DNA of 64,000 bases, taken from NCBI RefSeq assembly GCF_003285015.1, contig NZ_QMFB01000011.1, positions 186,001-250,000 of the forward strand, read 5' to 3'. Positions 9,637 through 19,466 of this stretch are shown here, piece by piece (within the stretch, counting starts at the first letter, position 1; each line of letters opens with the position of its first letter). The translations under genes and the position numbers were made by a program. Source of the DNA: Paenibacillus contaminans (GTDB taxonomy: Bacteria > Bacillota > Bacilli > Paenibacillales > NBRC-103111). The notes below the pieces were generated by a model. That model saw only the letters and a list, made by a program, of their open reading frames with translations, was not told where the DNA came from and made no database searches.

Positions 9637-11244
9637 ATGAATCAAGCAAAAGCTGCAAAAATTGGAATCGCTTTCTTGCTCGGCTCTTCTTTAACGTTAA
9701 GCGCATGTACCGGCTCGGGCACGAAACAAACGGAGCAAACCGGGCAAACAGGTGAGTCGGCCAAACCGAGCGCAACTGCCGGCAGTACCGAAGCACCGAA
9801 AGAGAAGCTGACCCTGACATGGTACGTGCCGGCCCCGGCGAATACGAACCTGCCGGAGCTTAGCAAAGATTTCGTCAAGCAAACGATCGACAAGAAGTTC
9901 AACGTGGATTTGAAGCTGGAATACGTCAGCCACGAGTACATCAACAAAATCAATACGCTGCTCGCCTCCAATCCCCCGGATATGTGGCGGGACGCAAACG
10001 GAGACGGCGGGCTGAAGTATGCTACGGACGGGCTGCTTGCCGACATGACGCCCTTCCTGTCTACAGCCACGATGCCGAACTATTTTAAATACTGGGTTAG
10101 CGAAACCGAATTGAAAAACTATCAGTTCCAAAACCGGTTTGTCCGTGCGCCGATTCCGTTCTCCAAAAAAGTGTACAGAAGTTATTACATCCGTAAAGAT
10201 TGGCTGGACACGCTTGGTCTCGGCATCCCGACCAACTACGAGGAGTACGTGAACGTATTGCGTCAATTCCGCAATAACGATCCGGACCGGAACGGCAAAA
10301 AGGACACGTACGGCTATACGACAGCCGTTGGCGGCGACGGCATCGGCCTGGATTGGCCCGAATATATCAAGAACGGTCTCACCTTCGCTTCCTTTATTGA
10401 AAACAACCGATTCGTCGATATGCAAACCGATGTAAAGGTGGAACAGGTGCTAAACGACGTTGCGAAGGTCATCGAGGAGGATTTGATCGATCCGGACTGG
10501 TTTTTAAATAAAGGAAGCCAGGGAATCGAGAAGGCCATTCAAGGCAAAATCGGCGTCTTGTTCGATACCTTCCGCAATTTTGCGCTCGACAGCAATGTCC
10601 AGGGGATTCAAGCCCGTACCAAGCAGCTCAACCCGAAAGCGGAATGGGTGCCGTTCACGATGTTTCCCGGTCAACCGCTTGCTACGCAGCCGCTGCCGGG
10701 CGTGCCGTTCCTGTTCTCCAAGAAGGTTGCGGACAGCAATCCCGAGAAGGTGAAGCGGAGCCTTGAAATTTTGAATTGGATGAGCGGGGAGGAAGGTTTC
10801 CTGCTGACGCATTTCGGACAGGAAAACAAACATTATACCCGCGACGGCAAGACGATCAAGCTGAATATCGAAGCGATTACGAACGATATTACGAAGCAAG
10901 GCGATTTCCTGAAAATATGGAGCTTCTTTACTCCGGAAACACCGGATGTATTCGGCTTAACGGTATCGGACCCGAATGAAACGGAGCATGACAGACAAGT
11001 ACTCAAGTTTTTGGATACTTTGCCGGTCCGGGAAAATCTCGGCTCCTCCATTCTTCCGCCTCAAGGCTTTGACTTGGGAGCATACCGCAAGCGGCAGCGC
11101 GAGCTTCAGGCCAAAGCGGTGCTTGAGGAAAAATCGGGCCAAAACTGGCCGAAATACCGGGAAGAACTGATGACCAAATATAAGGGCGCGGAATTGTACC
11201 AGGAATACGAAAGCCAGTTGAAGGCTAAAGGTATGATCAAATAA
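9637..11244 (+). CDS. Extracellular solute-binding lipoprotein (carbohydrate ABC transporter)
   Basis: A 535-residue protein with a lipoprotein signal peptide; the lipobox LSAC places the lipidated cysteine at residue 24, followed by a Ser/Thr/Gly-rich tether to about residue 50. ATG at 9637 follows GTGGGGG. The mature part resembles the large (about 500-560 aa) LplA-type binding proteins of Gram-positives, which capture oligosaccharides outside the membrane. Two permease genes follow, so it is the receptor of that importer. A strong stem-loop after its stop (11260-11296) may let it be made in excess over the permeases. The specific sugar is not readable; the heparinase-like gene at the operon end suggests a uronic-acid-containing oligosaccharide. 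Confidence 0.9.
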   Translation: MNQAKAAKIGIAFLLGSSLTLSACTGSGTKQTEQTGQTGESAKPSATAGSTEAPKEKLTLTWYVPAPANTNLPELSKDFVKQTIDKKFNVDLKLEYVSHEYINKINTLLASNPPDMWRDANGDGGLKYATDGLLADMTPFLSTATMPNYFKYWVSETELKNYQFQNRFVRAPIPFSKKVYRSYYIRKDWLDTLGLGIPTNYEEYVNVLRQFRNNDPDRNGKKDTYGYTTAVGGDGIGLDWPEYIKNGLTFASFIENNRFVDMQTDVKVEQVLNDVAKVIEEDLIDPDWFLNKGSQGIEKAIQGKIGVLFDTFRNFALDSNVQGIQARTKQLNPKAEWVPFTMFPGQPLATQPLPGVPFLFSKKVADSNPEKVKRSLEILNWMSGEEGFLLTHFGQENKHYTRDGKTIKLNIEAITNDITKQGDFLKIWSFFTPETPDVFGLTVSDPNETEHDRQVLKFLDTLPVRENLGSSILPPQGFDLGAYRKRQRELQAKAVLEEKSGQNWPKYREELMTKYKGAELYQEYESQLKAKGMIK

Positions 11245-11259
11245 TAAGGGTGAACGGCT

Positions 11260-11296
11260 CCCCGCAAAGTAAAGCGCTCTGCTTTATTTTGCGGGG
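11260..11296 (+). promoter_or_regulatory. Intercistronic stem-loop between binding-protein and permease genes
   Basis: CCCCGCAAAGTAAAGC (11260-11275) pairs with the segment 11281-11296 around a 5-base loop, with one mismatch. There is no T-tract, so full termination is unlikely. Placement after the binding-protein gene suggests an mRNA-stabilising or partial-attenuation stem, as known for malE-malF; here that is inference. Confidence 0.65.
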
Positions 11297-11357
11297 AACA
11301 CCCCAACATGCCGCTGCAAGTTCCATTCATCATGCGGAAGGAGCGATTCATTCCTAC

Positions 11358-12266
11358 ATGCACTCTTCATTGGCAAAAAGCGTCATTCGCAGCAGATGGT
11401 TCTACGTGATGATGGCGCCCGGCCTTCTTTATTATTTCATTTTTCATTATGTTCCCATGGGCGGCATTCTGATCGCTTTTCAGGACTACAATTTGCTTAA
11501 AGGAATATGGGGCAGCCCCTGGGTCGGGCTGGACAATTTCCGCACGATATTCGCTTCCCCGGATTTCCCGATTATTATGAAAAACACGCTCGTCATCAGC
11601 TTATACCGCGTCATGTTTAATATGCTGCCCGACGTTCTGCTGGCCTTGATGCTTAACGAAGTACGGGTGAAATGGTTTAAACGGACGGTGCAAACGATTA
11701 CGTACGGCCCTTATTTCCTTTCCTGGGTTATCGTATACGGCTTGACCTTCTCTTTCCTGGCCCCCGATGCGGGACTAATCAGCACATGGTTTCGCGATAT
11801 GGGCTGGGGATCGGTGCAAATTTTGACGGACAAAGAATGGTTTCGCCCGCTTTTGATCCTGACGGATATTTGGAAAAACACGGGTTTCGGCGCGATTATT
11901 TATTTGGCCGCCCTGGCCACGATCAATCCCGATTTGTACGAAGCGGCGGTGGTGGACGGCGCCGGGCGCTGGCGGCAGCTTTGGCATATTACGCTTCCCG
12001 GCATCCGCGACGTTTTCTTTCTGATGCTCATCCTGCGGATCGGCCACATCATGGACGCCGGCTTCGATCAGGTCTATATTTTCCTGAACGCGCGTGTGTA
12101 TGAAACCGGAGATATTCTCGATACATGGGTATTCCGCCGAGGTCTCGAAAATCTGGAATTCAGCGTGGCCACGGCAACCGGATTTTTCAAATCGTTCGTC
12201 GGCCTTATTCTGGTGCTTGGCGCCAATAAATTAGCCAAAAGGTTCGGCAGCTCAGGCATTTGGTAG
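11358..12266 (+). CDS. Sugar ABC transporter permease, LplB type
   Basis: A 302-residue multi-helix membrane protein. The frame is open back to 11250, but that extension lies inside the intercistronic hairpin and has no family similarity, so I start at the ATG 11358 (MHSSLAKSV), preceded by GGAAGGAG at a slightly long spacing. Membrane segments begin near residue 15 (YVMMAPGLLYYFIFHYVPMG). The ATPase-contact EAA loop reads EAAVVDGAGRWRQLWHITLP. The protein ends with the GxxxW-type tail common in LplB permeases. It would form a heterodimeric channel with the next gene. No ATP-binding subunit is encoded nearby; these importers usually borrow a shared MsiK-like ATPase. Confidence 0.88.
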   Translation: MHSSLAKSVIRSRWFYVMMAPGLLYYFIFHYVPMGGILIAFQDYNLLKGIWGSPWVGLDNFRTIFASPDFPIIMKNTLVISLYRVMFNMLPDVLLALMLNEVRVKWFKRTVQTITYGPYFLSWVIVYGLTFSFLAPDAGLISTWFRDMGWGSVQILTDKEWFRPLLILTDIWKNTGFGAIIYLAALATINPDLYEAAVVDGAGRWRQLWHITLPGIRDVFFLMLILRIGHIMDAGFDQVYIFLNARVYETGDILDTWVFRRGLENLEFSVATATGFFKSFVGLILVLGANKLAKRFGSSGIW

Positions 12267-12297
12267 ACGACAAACAACAGGGCAAGGAGGCCGCGAC

Positions 12298-13188
12298 GTG
12301 TCGTACGTTCTAAAAAAATCAAAGGCGGATTCGGCGGTCGATACGGTGCTTTATGCCGTTCTGGCAGCGTTCGCTCTAGCGACTTTGTTTCCGCTGTATT
12401 ACGTATTCGTCGTTTCCGTCACGCCTTTCGCGGAGCTGATGCGCAACGGCGGGTTCGTTATCCTGCCCAATCAAGTCACATTCGACGCTTACAAAGAGAT
12501 TTTCTCTAGCTCGCGTATCCCGAGAGCGCTTCAGGTAACCGTGACGATTACGCTTCTCGGTACGTTTCTGAATTTAGTGGTAACGACGCTGCTCGCTTAT
12601 CCGCTTTCCAAAAAATTCGTGCCGGGACGCAGTTTTTTTCTATTGGCTATCGTCTTTACGATGCTTTTTAGCGGCGGGCTTATCCCGAGTTATCTGGTCG
12701 TCCGCGCCATCGGCCTTTACGACACCATCTGGGCGCTCGTGGTGCCGGGAATGGTTTCAGCCTTTAACTTGTTAATCATGAAAACGTATTTTGAAAGTCT
12801 TCCGGCGGAGCTGGAGGATGCGGCCAAGGTGGACGGCTGCGGAGATGTCAGTACGCTGGCGCGGATCGTCCTTCCGCTGTCCATGCCGATCATGGCCACG
12901 CTTGGGCTGTTTTACGGCGTGACCCATTGGAATGAGTATTTTAAAGGCATCATGTACATCTCCGACCGCAGCCTTTATCCGATGCAGGTTCTGCTTCGGA
13001 ATATGATCCAGACTCCCAACGTCAGTCAGGAGCTGATGATCACGAATACGCTGCAAGCCGCCCAGCTGCCGCCGGAAACGATCAAGATGGCTACTGTCGT
13101 CGTCGCCATTGTGCCGATTCTGCTCGTGTACCCGTTCCTGCAAAAATATTTTATTAAAGGGATGCTGATCGGCGCGGTTAAGGGCTAG
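12298..13188 (+). CDS. Sugar ABC transporter permease, LplC type
   Basis: A 296-residue membrane protein starting at GTG 12298 after AAGGAGG. It carries the first helix followed by the typical SVTPFAELMRNGG stretch, an EAA loop variant (EDAAKVDGCGD..RIVLP), and the conserved C-terminus FLQKYFIKGMLIGAVKG that marks the LplC/carbohydrate-uptake permease group. It pairs with the LplB-type permease 31 bases upstream and precedes the heparinase-like gene, so the importer and enzyme are probably co-transcribed. Confidence 0.9.
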   Translation: MSYVLKKSKADSAVDTVLYAVLAAFALATLFPLYYVFVVSVTPFAELMRNGGFVILPNQVTFDAYKEIFSSSRIPRALQVTVTITLLGTFLNLVVTTLLAYPLSKKFVPGRSFFLLAIVFTMLFSGGLIPSYLVVRAIGLYDTIWALVVPGMVSAFNLLIMKTYFESLPAELEDAAKVDGCGDVSTLARIVLPLSMPIMATLGLFYGVTHWNEYFKGIMYISDRSLYPMQVLLRNMIQTPNVSQELMITNTLQAAQLPPETIKMATVVVAIVPILLVYPFLQKYFIKGMLIGAVKG

Positions 13189-13259
13189 ATCCAGAGAGAG
13201 TAATGAGCGGACGGGAGCCGCCGAAACCATACGATCTTGATAATGGGACAGGTGAGATC

Positions 13260-16200
13260 GTGGAAAAACGCGTACGACACATCCTTCAGAAGCATGTAGC
13301 GTTGGTTATGGCTCTATTGCTCGGTTTATCCGTTTTTTCGGTTTATCCGGACGGCAGAGCGCACGCGGATGCCCCTTCGGATTTATGGCCGGATTTGCCG
13401 AATGCGAACTTTGAAACTGTATCCGGGGGGCTGCCGAGCTCATGGTCCTTGCTTGGCGGATTGGGAGAATCGTCCTCCGAACAGGTGCATAGCGGTTCAT
13501 TTAGCGTCAAATTGATCGATACGAGTCCGACGGATGCGCCCCGGCTGCGAAGCGAGAAAATGCCAGTCCCTCCGGGGACCAACTTTGAAGCTGCCGTATT
13601 TTCTTATAATACGCAAGGCGTATCGGAGCTGTATGTGGAGTATTGGACAGCCGGCAATCAACTGATCAAGGTGTCCAACGCAGCCAATGTCAAATTGAAC
13701 GAATGGAGCCGAATCAAGATTAGCGGAACGATTCCGAACGATACGAGTTATGTAACGCTGCGTTTTCATCTGGGCAGCGGAAATATCGGGATCACTTATT
13801 TTGACGACGCTTCGTTCGTGCCTACCTACACTCAGGTGTTTCCAAAGCTGCATAACGGAGATATGGAGCGGTCGGTCGGCGGATTTCCGCAATATTGGAA
13901 CATCATATCCGGCGCAGCGGAATCGTCCGAGGAACAAGCCCGTTCCGGCGTTTCCAGCATGAAGATTATCGACGCCAGCAGCACGCTGGGGGCAGGCGCT
14001 CGCAGCAATAAAATAGCGGTCGTGCCCGGCCAAAAGGTCGAAGCGAGCGTCTACTCCTATAACGCGCAAGGAATGTCGGAGCTTTATCTGGAATTTTGGG
14101 ATGCCGGCGGCAAGCTGGGGAAAATCGTCATCGGCTCGAACCTCACGCTGAATAAGTGGGCCCCCATGCAGGCGAGCAGCATCGTTCCTGAGGATGCGGC
14201 GTATGCAACCGTGCGTTTTCATCTGAATTCCGGCAATGTCGGCACGGCCTATTTCGATGACGCCGCCTTCCGGATTATTCCGGACACGCCGAGTTTGAAT
14301 TTGCTCAACGGAACCTTCGAAATGGTTTCCGGCGGACTGCCGAAAAACTGGAGCAAAATCGGCGGAACGGTCGAAACTTCTGATAATCCCGTGTATGCGG
14401 GCGCCCGTAGCATGAGAATAGCAAAAACAGGCTCCGCGCAAGAGGCCGGCGCCCGCAGCCGTATCCTTTCCGTTACGGCCGCCACGTATTATGAAACGAA
14501 AGTCCGCAGCTACGCGGTCGACGGCACAGCCGAGCTGAGGCTTGAATTTTGGGATGCCGATATGATTTCGCTTGGCAGCGCAGCTGTGCAAGGAACCGCA
14601 TCCGAGGCTTGGGAGGAATTGATGGTGAGCGGACAATCCCCGGCTCAAGCCGTTTACGCCAGCGTGAAACTTGGTATAAGCGGGAATACGCCCGGCTCTG
14701 CCGCATTCGATGAAGCGGAATTTAGACGGGTGGACCCCGTAACGAACAACAAGACGAGATCGACCTACTATACACCCGACAAAACGGCAGCAGCAAGATA
14801 CAATGTCGAAACGTACGGGTGGGCGAAAAATCAGCGAAATATCGCGGTTTCGAATGCGGACAAATACGTGGCCAAAGGGCTGGATTTCCTCTGGAATGCC
14901 GTTCCGGGCAACACCTTGCCGCGCAGCTACGGCGTGAATCAGGTGCTGGGAAGCCCGATTACAGGCAGGGAAATCGACAAGTTCGGGAACTATCCATACA
15001 AAGCGGACACGCTTCAACGACCGTGGAAAATCGTCGACCCGAGCAGCGGCTACATTTTTCCGACGAATGATTTCGGAGCCTATTACAGCAGCGGCCTGGA
15101 TGAACACGGCATTTTTCAGCCTGAGCTTGCCGACCGCAGCCTGCTCGTCAACACGCTGTATCCGGAGAAAGGCCCGACTTGGGGCGTCGACGACGGCTTC
15201 GGCTGGGTGGATGACAACGGCAACCGCTACACGTTCATCGCCTACTATGTGCATTGGTTTTCCTGGCTGGGTACAGGACTTGTGGACGATGCTTTGGCAT
15301 CGCTCCGGGATGCTTACCTTTACACGGGAGATGTGAAATACGCCCGAGCGGGTACGGTGCTGCTCGACCGCGTCGCCGACCTTTACCCTGAGCTGGACAT
15401 CGCGGCTTTCGACCGGACGATCTTCCTGAACTCCGACGGGGGAAGAAAGCTTGGGAAAGCGGTGGGCAGCATCTGGGAAACAACGCTCGTGAAGACGCTC
15501 GCCAGCGCATACGATGCGTTCTACCCGGCTATGGACGATCCGGCAACCGTTGCCTTTTTGGATGCAAAAGCCGTGCAATATAAACTGACTAACCGCAAAA
15601 ACTCCGGAGCGGCGATCCGCGGCAATGTGGAGAACGGCATTATCCGGCAAATTTACCCGGCCGTCAAGAAAGCTCAAATATGGGGCAACGACGGCACGCA
15701 TCAAAGCGCGCTTGCGATGGCTGCGGTCGTGTATGACACGATGCCTGATACGAAGGAATGGCTTGATTTTGTGTTCCAAACGGGCGGCCTCGAATTAAAT
15801 CCGTACCGGGTTACGGGGGGAAATATTTTGAATACGCTCGTTTCCACCGTCGATCGTGACGGAAACGGTAATGAGTCGGCCCCTTTGTACAACGAGCTGT
15901 GGCTCCAGGGGCATCGCCTTACGGCGGACGTTCTCGACGGCTACGACTTGTATCCGGGCGTTGATTTGTATGAGAATCCCAAGTTCCGCAAAATGTTTTC
16001 CGGCGTGTACCCGCTCATTCTAAGCGAAAAGTATACGGCCAATGTAGGCGACTCCGGCAGCACCGGCAATCCGGGGATGATCGTCAAGCTGCCCGATATG
16101 ATCAAGGCATTCGATAAGTTCGGCGATCCGATTTTTGCGCAGATGGCTTATTTTCTGAACGGCAATTTGGCCGACGGTCTTCATGAAGATGTGTTTACCG

Positions 16201-18863
16201 CCCAGCCGGAAGCGATTGCTCAACAAATTCGCAGCGTTATTCAGGAATACGGCCCTCTGAATCTCAAAAGCGAAAGTTTAACCGGGTACGGGTTCACGGC
16301 TCTCCGTGACGGCGTCAACGCGAATAACAGCTATGGCAACAAATACAGCTTCCCTTGGATGGAAGTCGTCGACAAGAACGTCAATTTCACGCTGTTCCCG
16401 GCATCCGGAACCCTTCAGCTGGAGGCGCTCGAGCCCGGCGCGGTTATTACGTTTCAATTCGAGGTGCCGAAGACGGACGAATATGATGTGGAGCTTTTGC
16501 CGTTCAGGGCCCCGACCTATGGCATTTATCGGATTTTGCTCGACGGGCAGCCTGTCAAGGAATTGGATTTCTTCGGCTCCAACAACGACCAGTATGAATT
16601 GCTGGGCCGATTGCCGCTAACGGCGGGGACACATCAAATTACCTTTGAGGGCATTGGCAAAAATACGGCCTCCGGCAACTATAAAATGGGCGTCCGCATG
16701 CTCCGGCTGCTCGACGAGCAAGCCCGGGCGATTCGCGACAATAGTACGGATGAAAGCACGCTTCGCGATTTCTGGATGTACTACGGGATCAATACCGGGC
16801 ATGGGCACCGGGATACGCTGCATTTGGGCGTTCATGCGTTCGGCCTCGACTTGTCGCCGGATCTCGGTTATCCCGAATTCGCCGACGGGCTCGATATGCA
16901 TCGGGCTCAATGGGTCATCAATACGATCAGCCATAACACCGTCGTCGTTGATCAGCGAAAGCAAGGAGGCCAGACGGTCGGAGAACTGAAGCATTTTGAC
17001 GATACCGAGATGGTGAAGCTGATTGATGTGGAAGCGCCCGACGTATACCCGCAAACGGAGCTCTATAAGCGGACGACCGCCATGATCAAGGTGGATGAGT
17101 CGAATTCGTATGCGGTCGATTTCTTTCGGGTCAAAGGCGGAAGCGATCATCATTTCAGTTTTCACGGAGCGGAAGGGACGGTTACGGCGGAAGGGTTGCA
17201 GCTTGTCGAGCAGCCGACCGGCACCTACGCAGGAGCGAATGTCGAATACGGCCAGCGCGTGGATGATGTAGCAGGCTCCGCTTATATGGGAAGCGGCTTT
17301 CATTACCTGAAAAACGTGTCGCGCGACCAGAATCCCGGCAACCAATACAGCCTCGACTGGAAAGTAACCGATACTTGGAAGGTGAAGCCGGAGCCGGAGG
17401 ACATCCATCTTCGATTGACGATGCTTGGAGATGTCGACGATGTAGCGCTTGCCGACGGGGTTCCCCCGCAAAACAAGCCGGGTAATCCGCAATCGCTGCG
17501 TTACATGGTAGCTCACCGCGCCGGTACGAACCTGAGCAGCTTGTTTACCTCCGTTATCGAGCCTTACAAAGACAACCGTTACATCGCATCGATCGAGGCG
17601 GTTCCGGTCAAAGCCGGGACAGTTACCGTTTCGGACGAGGAAGCGAAGGCGGTCAAGGTTACGCTAACGAATGGCCGGGTCGATTATATCGTGCAGGCGA
17701 AGGATTCCGATGTCCTTTACACCATTGACGATAAGCTCCGGTTCCAGGGTTTTATGGGCGTTTACTCGGAGCAAAACGGAGCGAAAGTTTACAGCTATGT
17801 GCACGACGGATCGTTTATCGAGCCTGTGCAAGGAACGGCAAGCGGAGCTGCCAAAGCCGCAACCGGTACGCTCGCCGATTTCACCAAAACCTTATCCGTT
17901 CAGAACGAGATTGTGGTTCAGATGGACGTGGGTGAGGTTCCGGAAACCGAGCTGATCGGCAAAACGCTCATCGTCGATAATGGCGGAAACCGCAACGCGG
18001 CATACCGGATTCGAAACGCAGCCGATATCGGCGCCGGACGTTATAAGCTGGATATCGGCGACGTTACGTTAATTCGGGCGTTTGCCGATCCGAATGATTT
18101 TAGCCAAGGGTTCGTTTACGATGTTGCCGAAGGCATGCCGTTTCGAATTCCGCTGACCAGGATCGGATACGGGCTGGAAACGTCAGCGACCGTGACGGGT
18201 ACGGGGCACAACGGATGGTATAACGGTCCGGTTACGGTCGGGTTGTCCGTATATGGAGACCCGCGCTACTTGCAAGCAACCGAGTTCAGTTTGGACGAAG
18301 GGGCGTCCTGGACCCCCTATTCCGCCCCTGTCGAGCTGACGGACAACGGCGAGCATACGCTGCTGTTCCGGTCTTCGGATATAGCGGGCAATGTTGAGGA
18401 GACCAAGCGGTTGACGCTGCCGATCGATGCCGAACCTCCAACCGTCGCGATCGCCGGGGCGGGCACGTACACGATCGACCAGACCGTGACTATTACTTGC
18501 ACAGCTTCCGATTCCGTATCAGGCGTCACATACGGCACCTGCGCGTCCCCGCTGGTCGACACCCCGGCTTATTTGCTGGGGCCGGGCACCTATACCGTGG
18601 CTGCGCAAGCGGAAGATGTTGCAGGCAACATGAGCAGCGCCGAGGCCGAATATACAGTCGAAATCACCTTGGAAAGCCTATTCAAGCTATTGCGCCAATG
18701 GATCACAGGGCCGGGCTCCGAAGGCATTCTTAACTCATTCTGGCATAAACTGCTTAACGGAAACATGAATGCCTTAAAGCATGAGGTGCTCGCACAAAAA
18801 GGCAAGAAACTGCCGGAGGATCAAGCAGACTGGTTGATCGCCTGGATCGAGGCACAAACATAA
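13260..18863 (+). CDS. Large secreted heparinase II/III-like polysaccharide lyase candidate
   Basis: A 1867-residue exported protein. I start at GTG 13260, since AGGTGAG sits just upstream and the product then begins with a clean signal peptide ending near ...GRAHA; an ATG at 13203 would add 19 residues. Three tandem ~150-residue modules follow (about 40-480), each with the pattern N-x-x-FE...GGLPxxW...ES and probably carbohydrate-binding. Next come a helical (alpha/alpha toroid) region and a beta-sandwich containing NTGHGHRDTLHLGVHAFG and SHNTVVVD, the histidine-rich signatures of the heparinase II/III C-terminal domain. After that is a beta-rich Ig-like/OmpL47-like module (FSLDEGASWTPY) and a ~60-residue helical C-terminus resembling a FIMAH domain. 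The likely reaction is beta-elimination on a uronate polysaccharide; the substrate is not determinable here. Confidence 0.8.
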   Translation: MEKRVRHILQKHVALVMALLLGLSVFSVYPDGRAHADAPSDLWPDLPNANFETVSGGLPSSWSLLGGLGESSSEQVHSGSFSVKLIDTSPTDAPRLRSEKMPVPPGTNFEAAVFSYNTQGVSELYVEYWTAGNQLIKVSNAANVKLNEWSRIKISGTIPNDTSYVTLRFHLGSGNIGITYFDDASFVPTYTQVFPKLHNGDMERSVGGFPQYWNIISGAAESSEEQARSGVSSMKIIDASSTLGAGARSNKIAVVPGQKVEASVYSYNAQGMSELYLEFWDAGGKLGKIVIGSNLTLNKWAPMQASSIVPEDAAYATVRFHLNSGNVGTAYFDDAAFRIIPDTPSLNLLNGTFEMVSGGLPKNWSKIGGTVETSDNPVYAGARSMRIAKTGSAQEAGARSRILSVTAATYYETKVRSYAVDGTAELRLEFWDADMISLGSAAVQGTASEAWEELMVSGQSPAQAVYASVKLGISGNTPGSAAFDEAEFRRVDPVTNNKTRSTYYTPDKTAAARYNVETYGWAKNQRNIAVSNADKYVAKGLDFLWNAVPGNTLPRSYGVNQVLGSPITGREIDKFGNYPYKADTLQRPWKIVDPSSGYIFPTNDFGAYYSSGLDEHGIFQPELADRSLLVNTLYPEKGPTWGVDDGFGWVDDNGNRYTFIAYYVHWFSWLGTGLVDDALASLRDAYLYTGDVKYARAGTVLLDRVADLYPELDIAAFDRTIFLNSDGGRKLGKAVGSIWETTLVKTLASAYDAFYPAMDDPATVAFLDAKAVQYKLTNRKNSGAAIRGNVENGIIRQIYPAVKKAQIWGNDGTHQSALAMAAVVYDTMPDTKEWLDFVFQTGGLELNPYRVTGGNILNTLVSTVDRDGNGNESAPLYNELWLQGHRLTADVLDGYDLYPGVDLYENPKFRKMFSGVYPLILSEKYTANVGDSGSTGNPGMIVKLPDMIKAFDKFGDPIFAQMAYFLNGNLADGLHEDVFTAQPEAIAQQIRSVIQEYGPLNLKSESLTGYGFTALRDGVNANNSYGNKYSFPWMEVVDKNVNFTLFPASGTLQLEALEPGAVITFQFEVPKTDEYDVELLPFRAPTYGIYRILLDGQPVKELDFFGSNNDQYELLGRLPLTAGTHQITFEGIGKNTASGNYKMGVRMLRLLDEQARAIRDNSTDESTLRDFWMYYGINTGHGHRDTLHLGVHAFGLDLSPDLGYPEFADGLDMHRAQWVINTISHNTVVVDQRKQGGQTVGELKHFDDTEMVKLIDVEAPDVYPQTELYKRTTAMIKVDESNSYAVDFFRVKGGSDHHFSFHGAEGTVTAEGLQLVEQPTGTYAGANVEYGQRVDDVAGSAYMGSGFHYLKNVSRDQNPGNQYSLDWKVTDTWKVKPEPEDIHLRLTMLGDVDDVALADGVPPQNKPGNPQSLRYMVAHRAGTNLSSLFTSVIEPYKDNRYIASIEAVPVKAGTVTVSDEEAKAVKVTLTNGRVDYIVQAKDSDVLYTIDDKLRFQGFMGVYSEQNGAKVYSYVHDGSFIEPVQGTASGAAKAATGTLADFTKTLSVQNEIVVQMDVGEVPETELIGKTLIVDNGGNRNAAYRIRNAADIGAGRYKLDIGDVTLIRAFADPNDFSQGFVYDVAEGMPFRIPLTRIGYGLETSATVTGTGHNGWYNGPVTVGLSVYGDPRYLQATEFSLDEGASWTPYSAPVELTDNGEHTLLFRSSDIAGNVEETKRLTLPIDAEPPTVAIAGAGTYTIDQTVTITCTASDSVSGVTYGTCASPLVDTPAYLLGPGTYTVAAQAEDVAGNMSSAEAEYTVEITLESLFKLLRQWITGPGSEGILNSFWHKLLNGNMNALKHEVLAQKGKKLPEDQADWLIAWIEAQT

Positions 18864-18903
18864 TCGCAGGTAATTGTCTTTGGAGGAACCCGATTTGCAA
18901 AAA

Positions 18904-18937
18904 CAAGCCGTCAATACGTATGACGGCTTGTTTTTTT
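18904..18937 (+). terminator. Rho-independent terminator of heparinase-like operon
   Basis: CAAGCCGTCA (18904-18913) pairs perfectly with TGACGGCTTG (18921-18930), then seven T residues. It closes the transporter/lyase operon. Confidence 0.95.
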
Positions 18938-19100
18938 GCATCCGGGTTGTCTGCCTATTTAAGCGATTGTCATCGATAAGAAAAAGCTTACAATTGATTG
19001 TCAAAGATAGAGCGGAAACCGGAAACGCAAAAAACCTTTGGACATTACGAGGATACTAGCCGCATTTCAACTCTTATCCTATAGATTTTAAAGATGTAAG

Positions 19101-19348
19101 CATTAGATCGTGCAACGGGTAGTGATCCTCATAATAAGGCAAAGTTTACAATCAGTGAGGCAAACCTCACTATTTCTAACCGAAAACCCGTGTTCTGGTA
19201 GCATAATGAGGCAAACACAACTAATAGTGAGGCAAACGAAATTGATAGTTTCGTTTGCCTCATTAACAGGCAGGAACGAGCATTTTACCGGTGGAATAGT
19301 GAGGATAGCCTCATGAACAATAAGGTTTTCTCCACTAATCGCACGGTT
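19101..19348. repeat. GTGAGGCAAAC modular repeat element, copy 1
   Basis: About 248 bp sharing long near-identical blocks with 25919-26237 and 35736-36109, including AGCATTTTACCGGT and AATAAGGTTTTCTCCACTA. It contains several GAGGCAAAC motifs and a perfect 14-bp hairpin (19228-19241 with 19249-19262, loop TTGATAG). Copy 1 lacks the CCGCCGATGACTTG block present in the other two. An 11-bp direct repeat TACTAGCCGCA lies on either side (19054-19064 and 19423-19433). Nothing else is seen in the 600-base gap 18864-19466. Confidence 0.85.
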
Positions 19349-19466
19349 CGTGCATACCATTACGAGTTCCGTGTTTTCTTTCATAACCAGGTTATCAATC
19401 CCTAGTTTTAGACTTGATGGCGTACTAGCCGCAAAATGCTAAGCTTTCAACACCAAAGGCTAATAT

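Noticed and set aside
13497..15779. Long open frame on the minus strand opposite the heparinase-like gene
   Set aside because: Composition is Arg/His/Val-rich as in antisense frames of GC-rich genes, with no known motif; the plus strand has recognisable domains.
19101..19348. Possible CRISPR array because of repeated GAGGCAAAC units
   Set aside because: Spacing is irregular, units are short and appear in both orientations, and the whole block recurs elsewhere including the supposed spacers.
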